Shown: piece by piece, positions 1-12,949 of the stretch
Position numbering within the stretch: position 1 is the first letter of the stretch
Layout of the letters: every line of letters starts with the position of its first letter
The notes under the pieces: model-generated
Told to the model about the DNA's origin: nothing
Databases searched by the model: none
The model's input: the letters and a program-made list of their open reading frames with translations, nothing else
Translations under genes and position numbers: made by a program
Assembly: GCF_011745365.1 (NCBI RefSeq)
Contig: NW_024468910.1
Span: forward strand, 1,516,068 to 1,580,067
DNA: 64,000 nt
Reading direction: 5' to 3'
Origin: Cryphonectria parasitica EP155
Lineage: Eukaryota > Ascomycota > Sordariomycetes > Diaporthales > Cryphonectriaceae

Positions 1-73
1 TATGGCCACTGCTACATGAAAACAGTATTGCAAATGCTTCAGAATGCGAAACTTCTTATGAAATCTACGAAAA

Positions 74-518
74 TGTAATGAGCACTGCAGCAATCCGAAG
101 ATTCCCAAGTACACGAAGGGTTTATGCTAACAAGAGCGATGTCAAAGTGTCAAGTTCTTGAATACGGAACCGTACAAGTCTTAATAAGCGATGCAAGTAT
201 TCACTGCCTTTGGAGCTATCAGAGTAAGAGAGTAATCTGATACTTAGATTAACAACTGAAGAGCTATATACTGAATCTATCCGATGGTAATGATTGCATG
301 GTTATATATCCGGCTCTTCAGTATAGCTTATCTTGGCTCATTACTAATCCAGATGATCCAGGCTCACTGGATTATCTAATGATCCAGTAATCCATTCCTG
401 CTGTAATTCTAATTCTGGATTATATAATCAATGCTTTATTAGAACATTGGATTCTTGATATCTGGTTCTTATTACTCGTAATCTGTTTCATAACCTGTAT
501 ATTAAATGAGTTATAATA
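74..518 (-). repeat. 3' LTR of element A (LTR family 1)
   Basis: Starts tgtaatgagcactgcag on the plus strand and ends ttataata (consensus ttataaca). Left flank is gaaaa. It contains the inverted half-sites TACGG-AA-CCGTA at 163-174. Confidence 0.9.
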
Positions 519-610
519 TTATCTCCTTTCTATTAGTTGTTATTCTCAACGATCTTCTGTAAGTATTCTGGCAAGTCTTCTATATATATGATCTTGCCTT
601 CCTAATTAAG

Positions 611-1225
611 ATATTGAACAGAATCAACAAATCTTGCACTTCCAAGTCTCATTCTCGAAAAACTAAGGAATGTAAAAGTTTTCTTTCCGCTATTCTTCAA
701 AATTCCTTTTCCATGCCTTCCTATTCATTTTGTAAGGATCGGAATATTTCTTTCTGCCAGATCTTTTCTCTCGATTCTTCTCGTTGCGCTGAATACGTTC
801 AACTTAATCGTTCCCGATGCAATGTACAGAGCGTTAGTCCCTCGGAGTTGCGCAAGATTGCTATTCAGCACCAAGAGCTGGAGGATGAGTTGCAAGCTGC
901 TGAGGAAAAGATTCTTCAGCTGTGCAAGCAGAAAAGAATGTAGTTCGAAAAGATGATATATGCTGTTCGCTGCGGCATTGACAATGTGAAGGAGTTGGAT
1001 CGCATTGAGGCTGAGAAGGCTGAAGAGAAGTGTTGCTGTGCTGCTTCTGCTGTGCAGGAAGCTGTATTTGAGGAATCAGCTGTGATTGCTGGAGATTCCT
1101 TTTTTGAAGGGTTTGATTGGAATTCTGTAAATATAGGGAATTCTGTAGTGAACTGGTTGGGTTTTCTGGAAAGTAAGATTCCTAAAGCTTCTGGATCTCG
1201 GTTCAGAGCGGAGCAATCATCCTAG
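611..1225 (+). pseudogene. Antisense zinc-cluster-like ORF of element A
   Basis: Frame of 205 codons running away from the 3' LTR and opposite to pol. The start is ATA where B and G have ATG. One in-frame TAG (941-943) separates an N-terminal part with the cysteine array from a C-terminal coiled-coil and acidic part. The array CX2CX7CX9CX2CX7C has Tyr for two Cys. The tail shows the FDWNSV...W..FLES signature. A perfect GTAAGT lies at 559 and an AACAG acceptor at 621, giving a possible 63-bp leader intron. Confidence 0.7.
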
Positions 1226-4200
1226 ATACTGGTTTCCTTCCTTCTTCAATACTCAGCTATCTTTTCCTAAGCATTCTTGATATTTTTCTATGATTCCTAT
1301 AAATTTTCGCTTGCTGAGTAATCTTTTCATTTGATGAGATATTCTCTTATATTATCTATGCTTCTATGCTTGAGAATCTTCTCTATCTTATACTCTGATT
1401 CATTATTTTCTACTTCTGCTGTATTATCTGCTAATATTTTCTGAGCTGCTGATTTCAGCAATAAGATATGAAAAACTGAATATATTCTTATTTCATAAGA
1501 TAATGCTAACTTGTAATTAACTGGGGAAATCTGTTGCAAGATTTTGAATAATTCTAACTTCTTATAATCAAGTTTATTGCTGAGTCTGATTGTTTTGATA
1601 TTTTTTCGAAATAGATAAATCTTATCTCTCTTCTGTAGAATTAGTCTTTCAATTCTTTTGGAATTTGCATACTGCATTATTTGCTTTTGAACGAATTATA
1701 ATTCTGATTAGAGTTTCTTCTGAATCTTCTTAATCTTTTTAACTCTTTTATTCGCAGCTTCTGCATCTGCTTCTAGCAATGCTTTATAGTAAGCTGTTGG
1801 ATTGTATCTGTAGAATACGAAGAATAGTAACTTCTTTATTGTACTTATATCTGCGCTATTATAAGCGAACTATACAAGGAGCAATAGATTAATTCAATTA
1901 TTCTGTTTCTAATTAATATAGTACTGAAGATATTATTCAATAATCTGATTTATTCTTTCCATTTATTTATTTGTTTGTAAATAAAATGCTGTAGATATTC
2001 TGTAGTATATTTCAAGCTGTTTTATAAGCGAAGTTTAAAATTTTGAATTGAATTTTCTATTTCTATTAGAAATTACTGTTGTGGTGGCCAGGGTGGTAGT
2101 CCGTGGAACGTGGAGTACAGTGGGTCAAGGGTCCTCATACATATAAAGGATACCACCCACTTTTCAAATTCTTTAGCTATAAGCAACAATGAAGCATTCT
2201 TTCTCTTCTTTTCAATTTTGAACCCTTTGGATAGGTCTAAGACAGGTTTTTCACCCTGTTCTTGTGCCCGTGCGGCCTTAGTCTGCTGTCCCCATCTGTA
2301 CAAGCACGCTTGGGTTGCACAAGCTCTTGCTCATTGCTTCAGCAGCTGTTTATCCCTTTTTCTTTCGAGAGCGACGGCGCCCTAGTTCTGGTTCATTACT
2401 TCTTTTAGTATATTATAGTTAGCAATGATTATTCTAAGGAATGCATATGCGAGTTCTTCTGCTATACTGCTTTTCTTATAGAGAAGAAAGTAAGTATACT
2501 TGCTTAGTTTACAAACTACTACTAAAATGCTATTATATTGCACTTTAGTTAAGAGTTCTTATAAGAGAAGTAGCTTAGTAATAAAGTTTAGATTAATGGA
2601 TTGCTAAATAATCGTAGGTATTAGTAAGAAGTGCAATAGTTTATAAAGCTTATATCTTTCTGCTTTATTCTTTTTGCAGCTATTGTATTGTTATAAGATA
2701 TTCTCAATCCTTTTTCTGAAGCCTGATAAGCTCCAGTATCTTTTAATGTATTTATAGATTACTCTAATTCTCTAGTATTTATGTGCTAATGCGCTGTATA
2801 TATTCCTGATATAGTTATTTTATTCATCTAAAGTTATTAATTCTGAATCCTTTTTCGAAAATCCGATTCTAAAAGCAGCGTTCAGCTTTCTATATGCATT
2901 AATAAGATTTCTTAACTTGTTTTGAGCAAAGATGTTTTGTATATCCAAGGAATCTGCATTTCGATGATCTAATTTCCTGCTAAGAGCGTCTGCTTATTCA
3001 TTTTCTAAGCTTTTGTAATGCATAATTCTGAAATCAAACTGTAAGAGGAACTCTGTTTATTTAATTTATTATTTATTCAAGACTTTAGTTATTATGAATG
3101 TAATTAGATTCTTGTAATTCGAGCAAACTATAATTAGATGCTATGCGCTAATAAGATAGTATTGCTACTCCTCAAAGGCTTTTACTATCGCTATAAATTC
3201 CTGATTAGGAATTTCGTAATTGACTTCTGAACTATTTAGCTTCTTCGAAAAGTTGCTTATAATTCTTAGATATTCTTGATTATTTCGCTAATCAAGTTGT
3301 TCTCCGAATATATATTCTAATGCATCAGTTTCAACTTTAAAGAATTTGTAGAGATCTGCTTTATACAGAACTAGTTCTGAAGTAATATGCCTAATGATTT
3401 CATCAAAAGCTTCTTGCACCTTGGAAGTTCATTCGAAAAGCTGCTTCTTTTTAGTAAGATTTGTAAGAAAATATGCAATTTAGCTATAGTTTTTAATGAA
3501 CTGCTTATAGAAGTTAATATATTCGAGAAAAGACTTAATATCTCTAATATTCCTAGAAATTAGCTAATTTCTAATAGCTTCTACCTTATCTTTCTATAGC
3601 TTAATGCATTCTGATTCAATTATGAATTCGAAATAGTCGATCTTTTGTATATAAAAGTAATTCTTTGCAGATTTTACAAGGAGTTTTGCATTCTAAAGCG
3701 TTTGCAATACTATTTCTATATATTCCTTATACTTCTTCAGTATTCAAGAATAAATAAGAATATTATTAAGATATGCAATGATGAACTGATTCAGATATTC
3801 ATATAGAATATAATTGATTATTTCTTGAAATGAAGCTAAAGCATTCATTAATCCGAAAAGTATAATCAAATATTCATAGTATCTATAGTATATTCTGAAA
3901 GCAGTTTTCCATTCTTCTTCTTTCTTCATTCTAATCAGATTGTAAGCTCCTTTTAAGTCTAGAGCTATAAATTACTATACTCCTTGCAATCTATCTTATA
4001 GTTTCTTAATAAGTAGTAACGAATATCAGTTCTTGATTGTAATATTATTAAGTTATTTATAATCAATATATAGCTTAAGCTTGCTATTTTTCTTAAGTAT
4101 AAACAAGATGGAATATCCTGCTAGTAATTGCAATAATTATATATATCCCTTCTTGAGATTCTCATTAAGATACTCCTTAAGCATCTTTAGTTATGCCTTA

Positions 4201-5200
4201 TCTAGTTCATAGATGAGGAAGAACTTGGGCTGTTTTCCTTCTTGTAGCAGGATCTTGTGATTGTATGAGCTGTATTCTAGCAATTCTGTATCCAGTTCTT
4301 CCTGGAATAATTTTTTAAACTTGTAATATTCTCGTAGTATGCTTGCAAGTGTTGGTTCTAGCTCATGTGCTGTTTCTGCTATCTGGAGAAACAGTAGATA
4401 CTGTTAAGCGTGCTTCTTTTCTGGTAACGCTTTTGAGAGCCTTAAGCGTTCGCTCCGAGCCGGACCGAGCGCTCGAGGGCCTGGTTTCGAGGTTTTTCCT
4501 GTATGAATCCACAATTCACATTCTGAAGCTTCTCTTTGTCGCTCCGGAGCGGACCGACCTGCTAAGGGTTTCGCTTCCGTTGTTTTGCTAATCTGTTAGC
4601 ACCCTAGCACTATTTGAATTCGCCTGTTACTAGATTCGTCTCCTTGAACTGCCAGCCCTGCAGGTTTGGAAGTATATATGAAGTCGTTTGAAGCTTCTTT
4701 TCCCGAGTATTCTTCAATAACTAGCTTCGATCCTGCATCATTAATTGCAACTATTTCTCTGAATACAGCTTGTTCTCATGAGATCTAGCCAATAGTTCAA
4801 TCGATTCAAGGATTGTACTCTTTAAGCTATAAAAGCTCTATAATCAGCCCATGCTATGCTATATCCGTAATATTAAAAGAAACTCTAATTATGTATTCTT
4901 GGATTAAGATAAGTAGATAATCAGTCTTCTTATTAATTATTCCTTAGTTGTATACAACAGATTGTTCTTTCATAATGCTAAGAATGTATAGCTGCTTCTT
5001 TCATTTCCATTATAGTTATGCTTGATTAATAATATATAGGAATATAAAGTTTCCCTGAGCGCTGCTATTCAATAATGCGCTGTACTTGTATCCTTGAATG
5101 TATATATTGAGCTTGATGTAAGCATAATCTGCTTTGAAAGCTCTACATAGGAACTGTTTCAGTCTGATTATCTATAGTTTCTTTACAAGCAATCCTATTC
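1222..5200 (-). pseudogene. Element A pol remnant
   Basis: Same order as the G pol. The open stretch 1327-1677 covers the integrase C-terminus and chromodomain start (ENNESEYKIEKIL). The stretch 3744-3929 is the RT core, where the catalytic YLDD is YLNN. A protease region lies near 5040-5100. It is interrupted by the solo LTR at 2077-2395 and by numerous stops. Not functional. Confidence 0.75.
2077..2395 (+). repeat. Solo LTR, family 2, inside element A
   Basis: 319-bp copy of the LTR of the E family (TGTTGTGG...CTGGTTCA). The 4-bp target duplication is ttac (2073-2076 and 2396-2399). The uninterrupted target can be read in element B at about 9140-9165, which confirms the insertion. Confidence 0.88.
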
Positions 5201-6164
5201 TTTTGAAATTATTGAAAGCTGCTTATTCTTCCTCTAAGCTTGCTTTGCTGCTTCTTAAGTAAGCTTCTTAGCTTGCTTTTAATCATATCATTATTATTCC
5301 TAGTTTTTTCTCTATTAATACTAGTTGCAAACTTTGTTATTAATATGAATTGTACAAAGCATTATTCTGCATTACTATCATTCTATTTTCTTATCTACAT
5401 ATTGCTTGAAGCAATTGTTTAGTAGTTCGATATATGCATTATTATACTGCTTATTAAGAACTTCCCTAAAGCGGAATTCCTGTTTCTCAACAGCCTGAAG
5501 AATTTGTTCTGATTCTCTGATAAGAAACTATTTATATTGCATCTTCTCCGAGAAATGCATTCTGCAGCTATGATAGATGCAGGAGATTTATGCTAGTTTG
5601 TAGTATAGGCTGTAAAGTAAGCTGATTTGAGAATCCTTGTCTTATTATGCTTTAATGTTCTGCAAGAGGATGCAGATAAAGAGCTTCTCTAGCTCTATCT
5701 TATAGATAAGATATTTAATTCATATTGTTTCCTTATTTCATTCAATGCTAAAGGGAAATCTTCTTCTAAGTTTGTTGGGTTTGTTGTTTACAGGAAACTC
5801 TAGTGAATCACTGAATTGTCTGTCTTAGCCGAATTCTTCTGTTGCTTGAGAAGCGCTCCCGGTATCGTTCAGGTATTTGTATCAATAGCTAAGAAGATAC
5901 CATCCCTTATTCATATCCCTAGTTATAATACTTAGTATAGCTAATGAGGAATAATGAAGAGTATTATTGCTAAGTCCTTTCTCTAATGCTTGAATGCTTT
6001 ATCTAGTAATGCTAAAGCAATCCGAATCATTGCTGCTTATGATTGTACTGAGCATATATCCTCGCTCTGCTGTTACTATCTGCTTGTAGCGCCTAGATTT
6101 CTAGAAGAACTATTCTGAATCTTCCTTACTCGAGAAATGTATTAAGCAGTTATTATTATAGTAG

Positions 6165-6486
6165 TGAACCAGAACTAGGGCGCCGTCGCCCTCGAAAGAA
6201 AAAAAGGGACAACCAGCTGCCGAAGCAATGGGCAAGGGCTCGTGCAACCCAAGCGTGCCTGTACAGATAAGGACAGCAAACTAAGGCCACACGGGCACAA
6301 GAACAGGGTGAAAAACCTGTCTTAGACCTGTCCAAAGGGTTCAAAATTGAAAAGAAGAGAAAGGATTGCTTGATTGTTGCTTATAGCTAAAGAATTTGAA
6401 AAGTGGGTGGTGTCCTTTATATGTATGAGGACCCTTAACCCACTGTACTCCACGTCCCACGGACTACCACCCTGGCCACCACAACA
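6165..6486 (-). repeat. Solo LTR, family 2, inside element A
   Basis: 322-bp copy in reverse orientation. The target duplication is gtag (6161-6164 and 6487-6490). The empty site is preserved in element B near 12920. Confidence 0.88.
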
Positions 6487-7153
6487 GTAGAATATCCAGC
6501 TAAGACTTCCGTAATCAATAGAATCCGATATTTGCTTCAAGAGAATGTTTTTACTCAGTTGATTAAATTTCTATCGCTGAACAATATTTATCTAACATTC
6601 TTTCTAAACTAATTGCTATTTATTCTTTCGAAATTAATAGTAATTGCATGCTATATATCTCTATTTATTATAGTTATAGCAAGTAGCGCTGTTTCTCTTG
6701 CTATACTGCTTATTAGCTGTATCGAGTTTCATGAAACTAGCGTATATAGTGCTACTCTGAGCTATACTGCTATATCAACTGCTATTTTTGTTTTAAAGTT
6801 TCTTGCTTATATTAGCTAGAAATCTTTAAGTCTAGCTTTCTTCTTTCTTAAACTTCTCTACTTATTATTCATATAGATAATTATTGATGCAGATTGCTTA
6901 GTTGGAGAATATTGCAAAGTTCTCTAGCTAATTCTGCTTAAAGATTTTATTCTTAATATTATCCTTAAATCCCTTATAATAATACTTTATAAGATTCTTA
7001 TCTTCCTATAAGAGTCTTGCTAAAAGCTGCCTGAATCTGATTATATAAGCAGAAGCTAACTTAGTTTATTTGAGATTTATAAGCTGCTAAGCTATAATAT
7101 ATTCTTTATTAAAATTATGAAAGATTTTCTTAAAAGCTTTTTCAAAGCTTTCA
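6487..7153 (-). pseudogene. Element A gag, 3' part
   Basis: Collinear with the gag of G (46936-47760). The reading frame is split by element B; the 5' part of gag continues at 14555-15073. Frames are broken by stops throughout. Confidence 0.65.
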
Positions 7154-7592
7154 TGTAATGAGCACTGCAGCAATCCGAAGATTCCTAAGTACACGAAGGG
7201 TTTATGCTAACAAGAGCGGTGTCGGAGTGTCAAGTCCTTGAATACGGAACCGTACAAGTCTTAATAAGCGATGCAAGTGTTCACTGCCTTTGGGGCTATC
7301 AGAGTGGGGGAGTAATCTGATACTTAGATTGACAACTGAAGAGCTATCTGCTGAATCTATCTAATGGTAATGAACATTTCCTTATATATCCAGCTCTTCA
7401 GTATAGCTCACCTTGGCTCACTACTGATCCAGATGATTCAGGCTCACTGGATCATCTAATAATCCAATGATTCATCCCTGTTGTAATTCTAATCTTGAGT
7501 TGTATTGCTTAGTCAGAACGTTGGGTTCTTAATATCTGGTTCTTGTTACTCGTAACCTGTTTTGTAATCTGCATGTTGAATAGGTTATAATA
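7154..7592 (-). repeat. 3' LTR of element B (family 1)
   Basis: 439 bp, TSD tttca immediately to its left. Contains TACGG-AA-CCGTA intact. Confidence 0.9.
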
Positions 7593-7684
7593 TCATCTTC
7601 TTCCTATCAGTTGTTGTTCTCAACGATCTTTTGTAAGTATTCCGGCAAGTCTTCCGTATGCATGATCTTGCCTTCCTAATTGAG

Positions 7685-8299
7685 ATGTTGAACAGAATCA
7701 ACAAATCTTGTACTTCCAAGCCTCGTTCTCGAAAAACTAAGGAATGTAAAAGTCTCCTTTCCGCTATTCTTCAAAATCCCTTTATCATGCCTTCTTATTC
7801 TTTTTGTAAGAGTCGGAGTATTCCTTTCTGTTAAGTTTCTCCTCTCGATTCTTCTCATTACGCTGAATGCGTTCGGCTCAATCGTTCCCAATGCGACATT
7901 CAGAGTATCAGTTCTTCGGAGCTGCGCAAGATCGCTACCCAGCATTAAGAGCTGGAGAATGAGTTACAGGCTGCCAAGGAGAAGGTTCTTCAGCTGTGCA
8001 AGCAGAAGAGAATGTGATTTGAAAAGATGATATGCGCTGTTTGTTGCAGCATCAACAATGTGGAGGAGTTGGATCGTATTGAGGCTGAGAAGGCTGAGGC
8101 TGAGAGGGTGCGTGTGGCTGCTGAGGTGCGGGCTGTGATGGCTGAGGAATCTGCTGTTGTAGCCGGAGATCCTTTCTTTGAGGGTTTTGACTGGAATTCC
8201 GTGGACTTGGGGAATTCTGTGGTGGATTGGTCGGGCTTCCTGGAGAGTGAGATTCCTGAAGCTTCTGAATCTCGGTCCGGGGCGGAGCAATCATCCTAG
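7685..8299 (+). pseudogene. Antisense zinc-cluster-like ORF of element B
   Basis: 205-codon frame starting at an ATG (7685), opposite to pol. Three stops interrupt it: two TAA, and a TGA that corresponds to a Trp in G. The segment 8027-8299 is fully open and encodes the coiled-coil and acidic tail (LDRIEAEKAEAERVR..., then GFDWNSVDLGNSVVDW). The cysteine array has the same spacing as in the other copies, with two Cys changed to Tyr. The stop TAG (8297-8299) shares the palindrome CTAG with the pol stop (8296-8298). A possible leader intron GTAAGT...AACAG spans 7633-7695 (63 bp, as in A). Confidence 0.75.
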
Positions 8300-11200
8300 G
8301 CGCTGGATTCCTTCTTTTTCCAATATTCAGCTACTTTTCCTGAAGCGTTTTTGATATTTTTCTGTGATTCCCATGAATTTTCGCTTGCTGGATAACTTTT
8401 CCACTTAATGAGATATTCTCTTGTATTATTTGTGCCTCTGTATTTGAGAATCTTTTCTATCTTATACTCTGATTCGTTATTTTCCACTTCCGCTGTATTA
8501 TTTATTAATATTTCCTATGCTGCTGATTCCAGTAATGAGATGTGGAAAACCGAGTATATCCGCATTCTATGAGATAATGCTAATTCGTAGTTAACTGGGA
8601 AAATCTGTTATAAGATTTTGAATGGTTCTAACTTCTTGTGGTTGAGTTTGTTGCTGGATCTGGTTGTTTTGATGTTTTTTTGAAGTAGGTAAGCTTTATC
8701 TTCCTTTTGTAGGATTAGTTTCTCAATCCTTTTGGAGTTTGCATACTGCATTATTCGTTCTTGAACGAATTATAATTCTAATCGGAGTTTCTTTTGAACT
8801 TTCTTAATCTTCTTAATCCTTTTATCTGCAGCTTCTGCATCTGCTTCTAGCAGTACTTCGTAGTAAGCTATTGAGTTGTATTTATAAAGTGCAAAGAATG
8901 GTGATTTCTTCGTTATGCTTGTATTTATGCTATTATAAGCGAACTATGCAAGAGATAATAGATTAATCTAGTTATTCTGTTTCTAGTTGATATAGTATTG
9001 AAAATACTGTTTAATAATCTAATTCATTCTTTTTATCTATTTATCTGTTTGCAGATGAAATGCTATAGATATTCTGTAGTATATTCTAAGCTGTTTCATA
9101 AGCGAAGTTCAAAACTTTGAGTTGAACTTTCTATCTCTATTAGAGATTACTTCTTCCGGTATGCTGTAGTTAGCGATAATCGTTCTGAGAAACGTATATG
9201 CGAGTTCTTCTGCTGTACTGCTTTCCTTATAAGAAAGAAAATAAGCATACTTGCTTAGTTTGTAAATCACTACTAGGATGCTATTGTATTGCATCTTAGT
9301 TAAGAGTTCTTGTAAGAGAAGTAGCTTGGTAATGAAGTTTAGACTAATGGATTGCTAAATAGTTGTAAGTATTGATAAGGGGTGCAGTAGTCTGTAAGGC
9401 TTGTATTTCTCTGCTTTATTCTTCTTGTAGCTGTTGCATTATTATAAGATGTTCTCAATCCTTTTCCTAAGATCTGGTGAATTCTAGTATTTCTTAATGC
9501 ATTCATAGATTGCTCTGATTTCCTGATATCTGTATGCTAGCATACTATATACATCCTTAATATAGTTGTTTTATTCGTTTGGAGTTATCGATTCTGAATT
9601 CTTCTTCGAGAGTCCGATTCTAAAAGCAGCATTCAGCTCTCTGTATATATTGATGAGATTTCCTGATTCATCTTGGATGAAGATATTCTGTATGTTCGAG
9701 GAATCTGCATCTTGATGATTTAATTGTTTGCTAAAAGCGTTTGCTTGTTCATTTTCTGAGCTTTTGCAGTATACAATTTTGAAGTTGAATTGTAAGAGGA
9801 ATTTTGTTTATCTAACTTATCGCTTATTCAAGACTTTGGTTATTATGAACATAGTTAGATTCTTATAATTCGAGTGAACTATAATTGGATGCTATATGCT
9901 AATAAGATAGTATTGCTACTTCTCAAAAGCTTTGACTATTGCTATGAGTTTCTGATCAGGGATTCTATAATTAACTTCTGAGCTGTTTAATTTCTTTGAG
10001 AAGTTGCTTATAATCTTTAGATATTCTTAATCATTTCATTAATTAAGTTGTTCTCTGAGTATATATTCCAATGCATTGGTTTCAACTTTGAAAGGCTTAT
10101 AAAGGTTTGCTTTATACAAAATTAGCTCTGAGATGATATGCTTAATAATCTTATTGAAGGCTTCTTGTGCTTTGAGAGTTTATTTAAAGAGTTGATTCTT
10201 TTTGATAAAACTCATAAGAAGATATATAATTCAGCTATAGTTTTTAATAAACTGCTTGTAGAAGTTAACATATCCGAGAAAAGATCTAATATCTCTGATA
10301 TTCTTGGAGATTAGCTAATTTCTAATAGCTTTTATCTTATCTTTTTGTAGCTTGATGCATTCTAGCTTAATTGTAAATTCGAGATAGTTAACTTTCTGTT
10401 CGTAAAAGTAGCTCTTTGCAGATTTCACAAGGAGTTTCGCATTCTGAAGCATCTGTAACACTATTTCCATATATTTCTTATATTCTTCCAGCATTCAAGA
10501 GTAAATAAGAATATTGTTGAAATATGCAATAATAAACTAATCCAAGTATTTGTATAGAATGTAATTGATTATTTCCTGGAATAAAGCTGGAACGTTTGTT
10601 AAACTGAAGAGTATAATCAAATATTTGTAGTATTTGTAGCGTATTCTGAAGGCAGTTTTCCATTTCTCTTCTTTCTTTACTCTGATTAGATTATAAGCTT
10701 CTTTTAGATTTAGAATTATAAACTACTGTACTTCTTGCAGCCTATCTCGTAATTTCTTGATGAGTAGCAATAAATATCAGTTCTTGATTGTAATATCGTT
10801 GAGTTGCTTATAATCAATATATAGTCTAAGCTTGCTATTCTTTTTGGATACAAATAGGATGGAATATTCTGCTAGTAATTGCAATAATTGTATATATTCT
10901 TTTTTGAGATTCTTGTTGAAATACTTTCTGAGTATCTTTAGTTGTGCTTCATCTAGCCTATAAATAGGGAAGAATTTGAGCTGTTTTTCTTCTTGTAGTG
11001 GGATCTTGTGGTTATATGAGCTATGTTCTGATAGTTCTGTATTCAATTCTTTCTGGAATAGTTTCCTGAACTTGTAGTATTCGCGTGGTATGCTTGCGAG
11101 TGTTGGTTCTGGTTCGTGTGCTGTTTCTGCTATCTGGAGGAATAGTAGGTACTGTTGAGCGTGCTTCTTTTCTGATGGCGTTTCTGGTAACGTTTTTGGG

Positions 11201-11900
11201 AGCTTTGAGCGTTCGCTTCGGGCTGAACTGAGCGCTCGAGGGCCTGGTTTCGAGGTTTTTTCTGTGTGGATCTACAATTTACTTTCTGAAGCTTTTCCTT
11301 GTTGCTTTGGAGCGGATCGACTTGCTGAGAGCCTTGCTTCTGTTGTTTTGTTAACCTGTTGGCGCTCTGATACTGTTTGAGTTCACCTGTTACTAGGTTC
11401 TTCTCCTTGAACTGCCAGCTCTGCTGACTTGAAAGTATATATGAAGTTGTGTGAAGCTTCTTTTCCTGAGTATTCTTCAATTGCTAGCTTCGATCCTTCG
11501 TTGTTGATTGCGATTATCTCTCTGAGTACAGCTTGTTCTTATAAGATCTGGCTAGTAGTCTAATTGATTCGAGGATTGTGCTTCTTGAGCTATGAAAGTT
11601 TCATAATCAGCTTATGTTGTGCTATATCCGTGATATTAAAAGAAATCTTGATCATATATCCTTGAATCAAGATAGATAGATGATTAGTCTTCTTATTGAT
11701 TACTTCTTAGTTATAAGCAACAGATTGTTCTTTTATGATGCTGAGGGTATATGAGCATCTCTTTCATTTCTATTGTAGTTATGCCTGATTAATGATATGT
11801 GAGGATATGAAATTTCTCTAAGCGCTGCTATTCAATAATGCGCTGTATCTGCATTCTTGAATGTATATATTAAACTTGATATAAATATAGTTCGCTTTGA
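8296..11900 (-). pseudogene. Element B pol (protease, RT, RNase H, integrase, chromodomain)
   Basis: 8296-8487 encodes the chromodomain, the module chromoviruses use to target chromatin. 9109-9294 is the integrase core, where the conserved SDRD is SNRD. 10478-10663 and 10777-11046 are RT pieces with an RLYIDYKQLNDITIKN-type motif. 11130-11480 lies between protease and RT. Numerous stops remain, all of the CAA/CAG/TGG-derived type, so the copy cannot move by itself. Confidence 0.8.
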
Positions 11901-12949
11901 AAGCTTTATATAAGAACTGTTCTGGTCTGATCATCTGCAGTTCCTTTATAAGCAATTCTGTTCTTTTGAGTTTGTTAAGAGCTGCTTGTTTTCTCTCTGA
12001 GCTTGCTTCGCTGCTTCTTGAGTGAGCTTCTTAGCTTGTTTTTGTTCATATCGTCGTTATTCCTGATCTTTCTTCTGTTAATGCTAGTTGCAAACTTTAT
12101 CATTAATATGAATTATGCAGAGTATTGTTTTGTACTGCTATCATTCTATTTTCTTGGTTATGCATTGTATAGAGCAGTTGTCTAGTAGCCCGATATATGC
12201 ATTATAGTGCTATCTATTAAGAACTTCTCTAAAGCAGAGTTTCTGTTTCTTAATAGCTTGAAGAATTTGTTCTGATTCTCTGATAAGAAACTATTTGTAT
12301 TATATCTTCTCTGAGAAATGCATTCTGCAGCTATAATAGATGCAGGAGATCTATACTAGTTTATAGTATAGGTTGTGAAATGAGCTGATCCGAGGATTCT
12401 TGTCTTATTGTATCTCAATGTTCTGCAGAGGGATGCAGGTGAAGAGCTTCTCTAGCCTTATTCCATAGATGAGATACTCCATTCATGTTGTTTTCTTGTT
12501 CCAACTAATGCTGAAGGGAAATCTTTCTGTAGGCTTCTTGGGTTTATTGTTCATGGGAGACTCTGGTGAATCGTTGGATTATTCGTTCTGATTTGGTTCT
12601 TCTGCTGCTTGAGAAGCATTTTCAGTATTATTCAGATATTCATATCAATAGCTAAGAAGGTATCATTCTTTATTCATATCTCTGGTTATAGTGCTTGGCA
12701 TAGATGATAAAGAATATTAAAGGGTATTACTGCTAAGCCCTTTCTCCAACGCTTGAATGCTATGTTCAGTAACATCGGAGCAGTTCGAGTTATCACTGCT
12801 CATAATTGTGCTGAGCATATACACTTGCCCTGCTGTTGCTATCTGCCTGCAGCGTCTAGGTTTCTGAGGAAACCATTCTGAACCTTCCTTATTCGAGAGA
12901 TGTATTAAGCAGTTGTTATTATAGCAGAATATTCAGCTGAGACTTCTGT

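Noticed and set aside
2077..2395. The 320-bp repeat first looked like a tRNA-derived SINE (box A-like tggccagggtgg and a box B-like segment about 40 bp on).
   Set aside because: Its ends are TG...CA, it makes 4-bp duplications, and it sits at both ends of E1 followed by a TGG primer-binding site, so it is an LTR.
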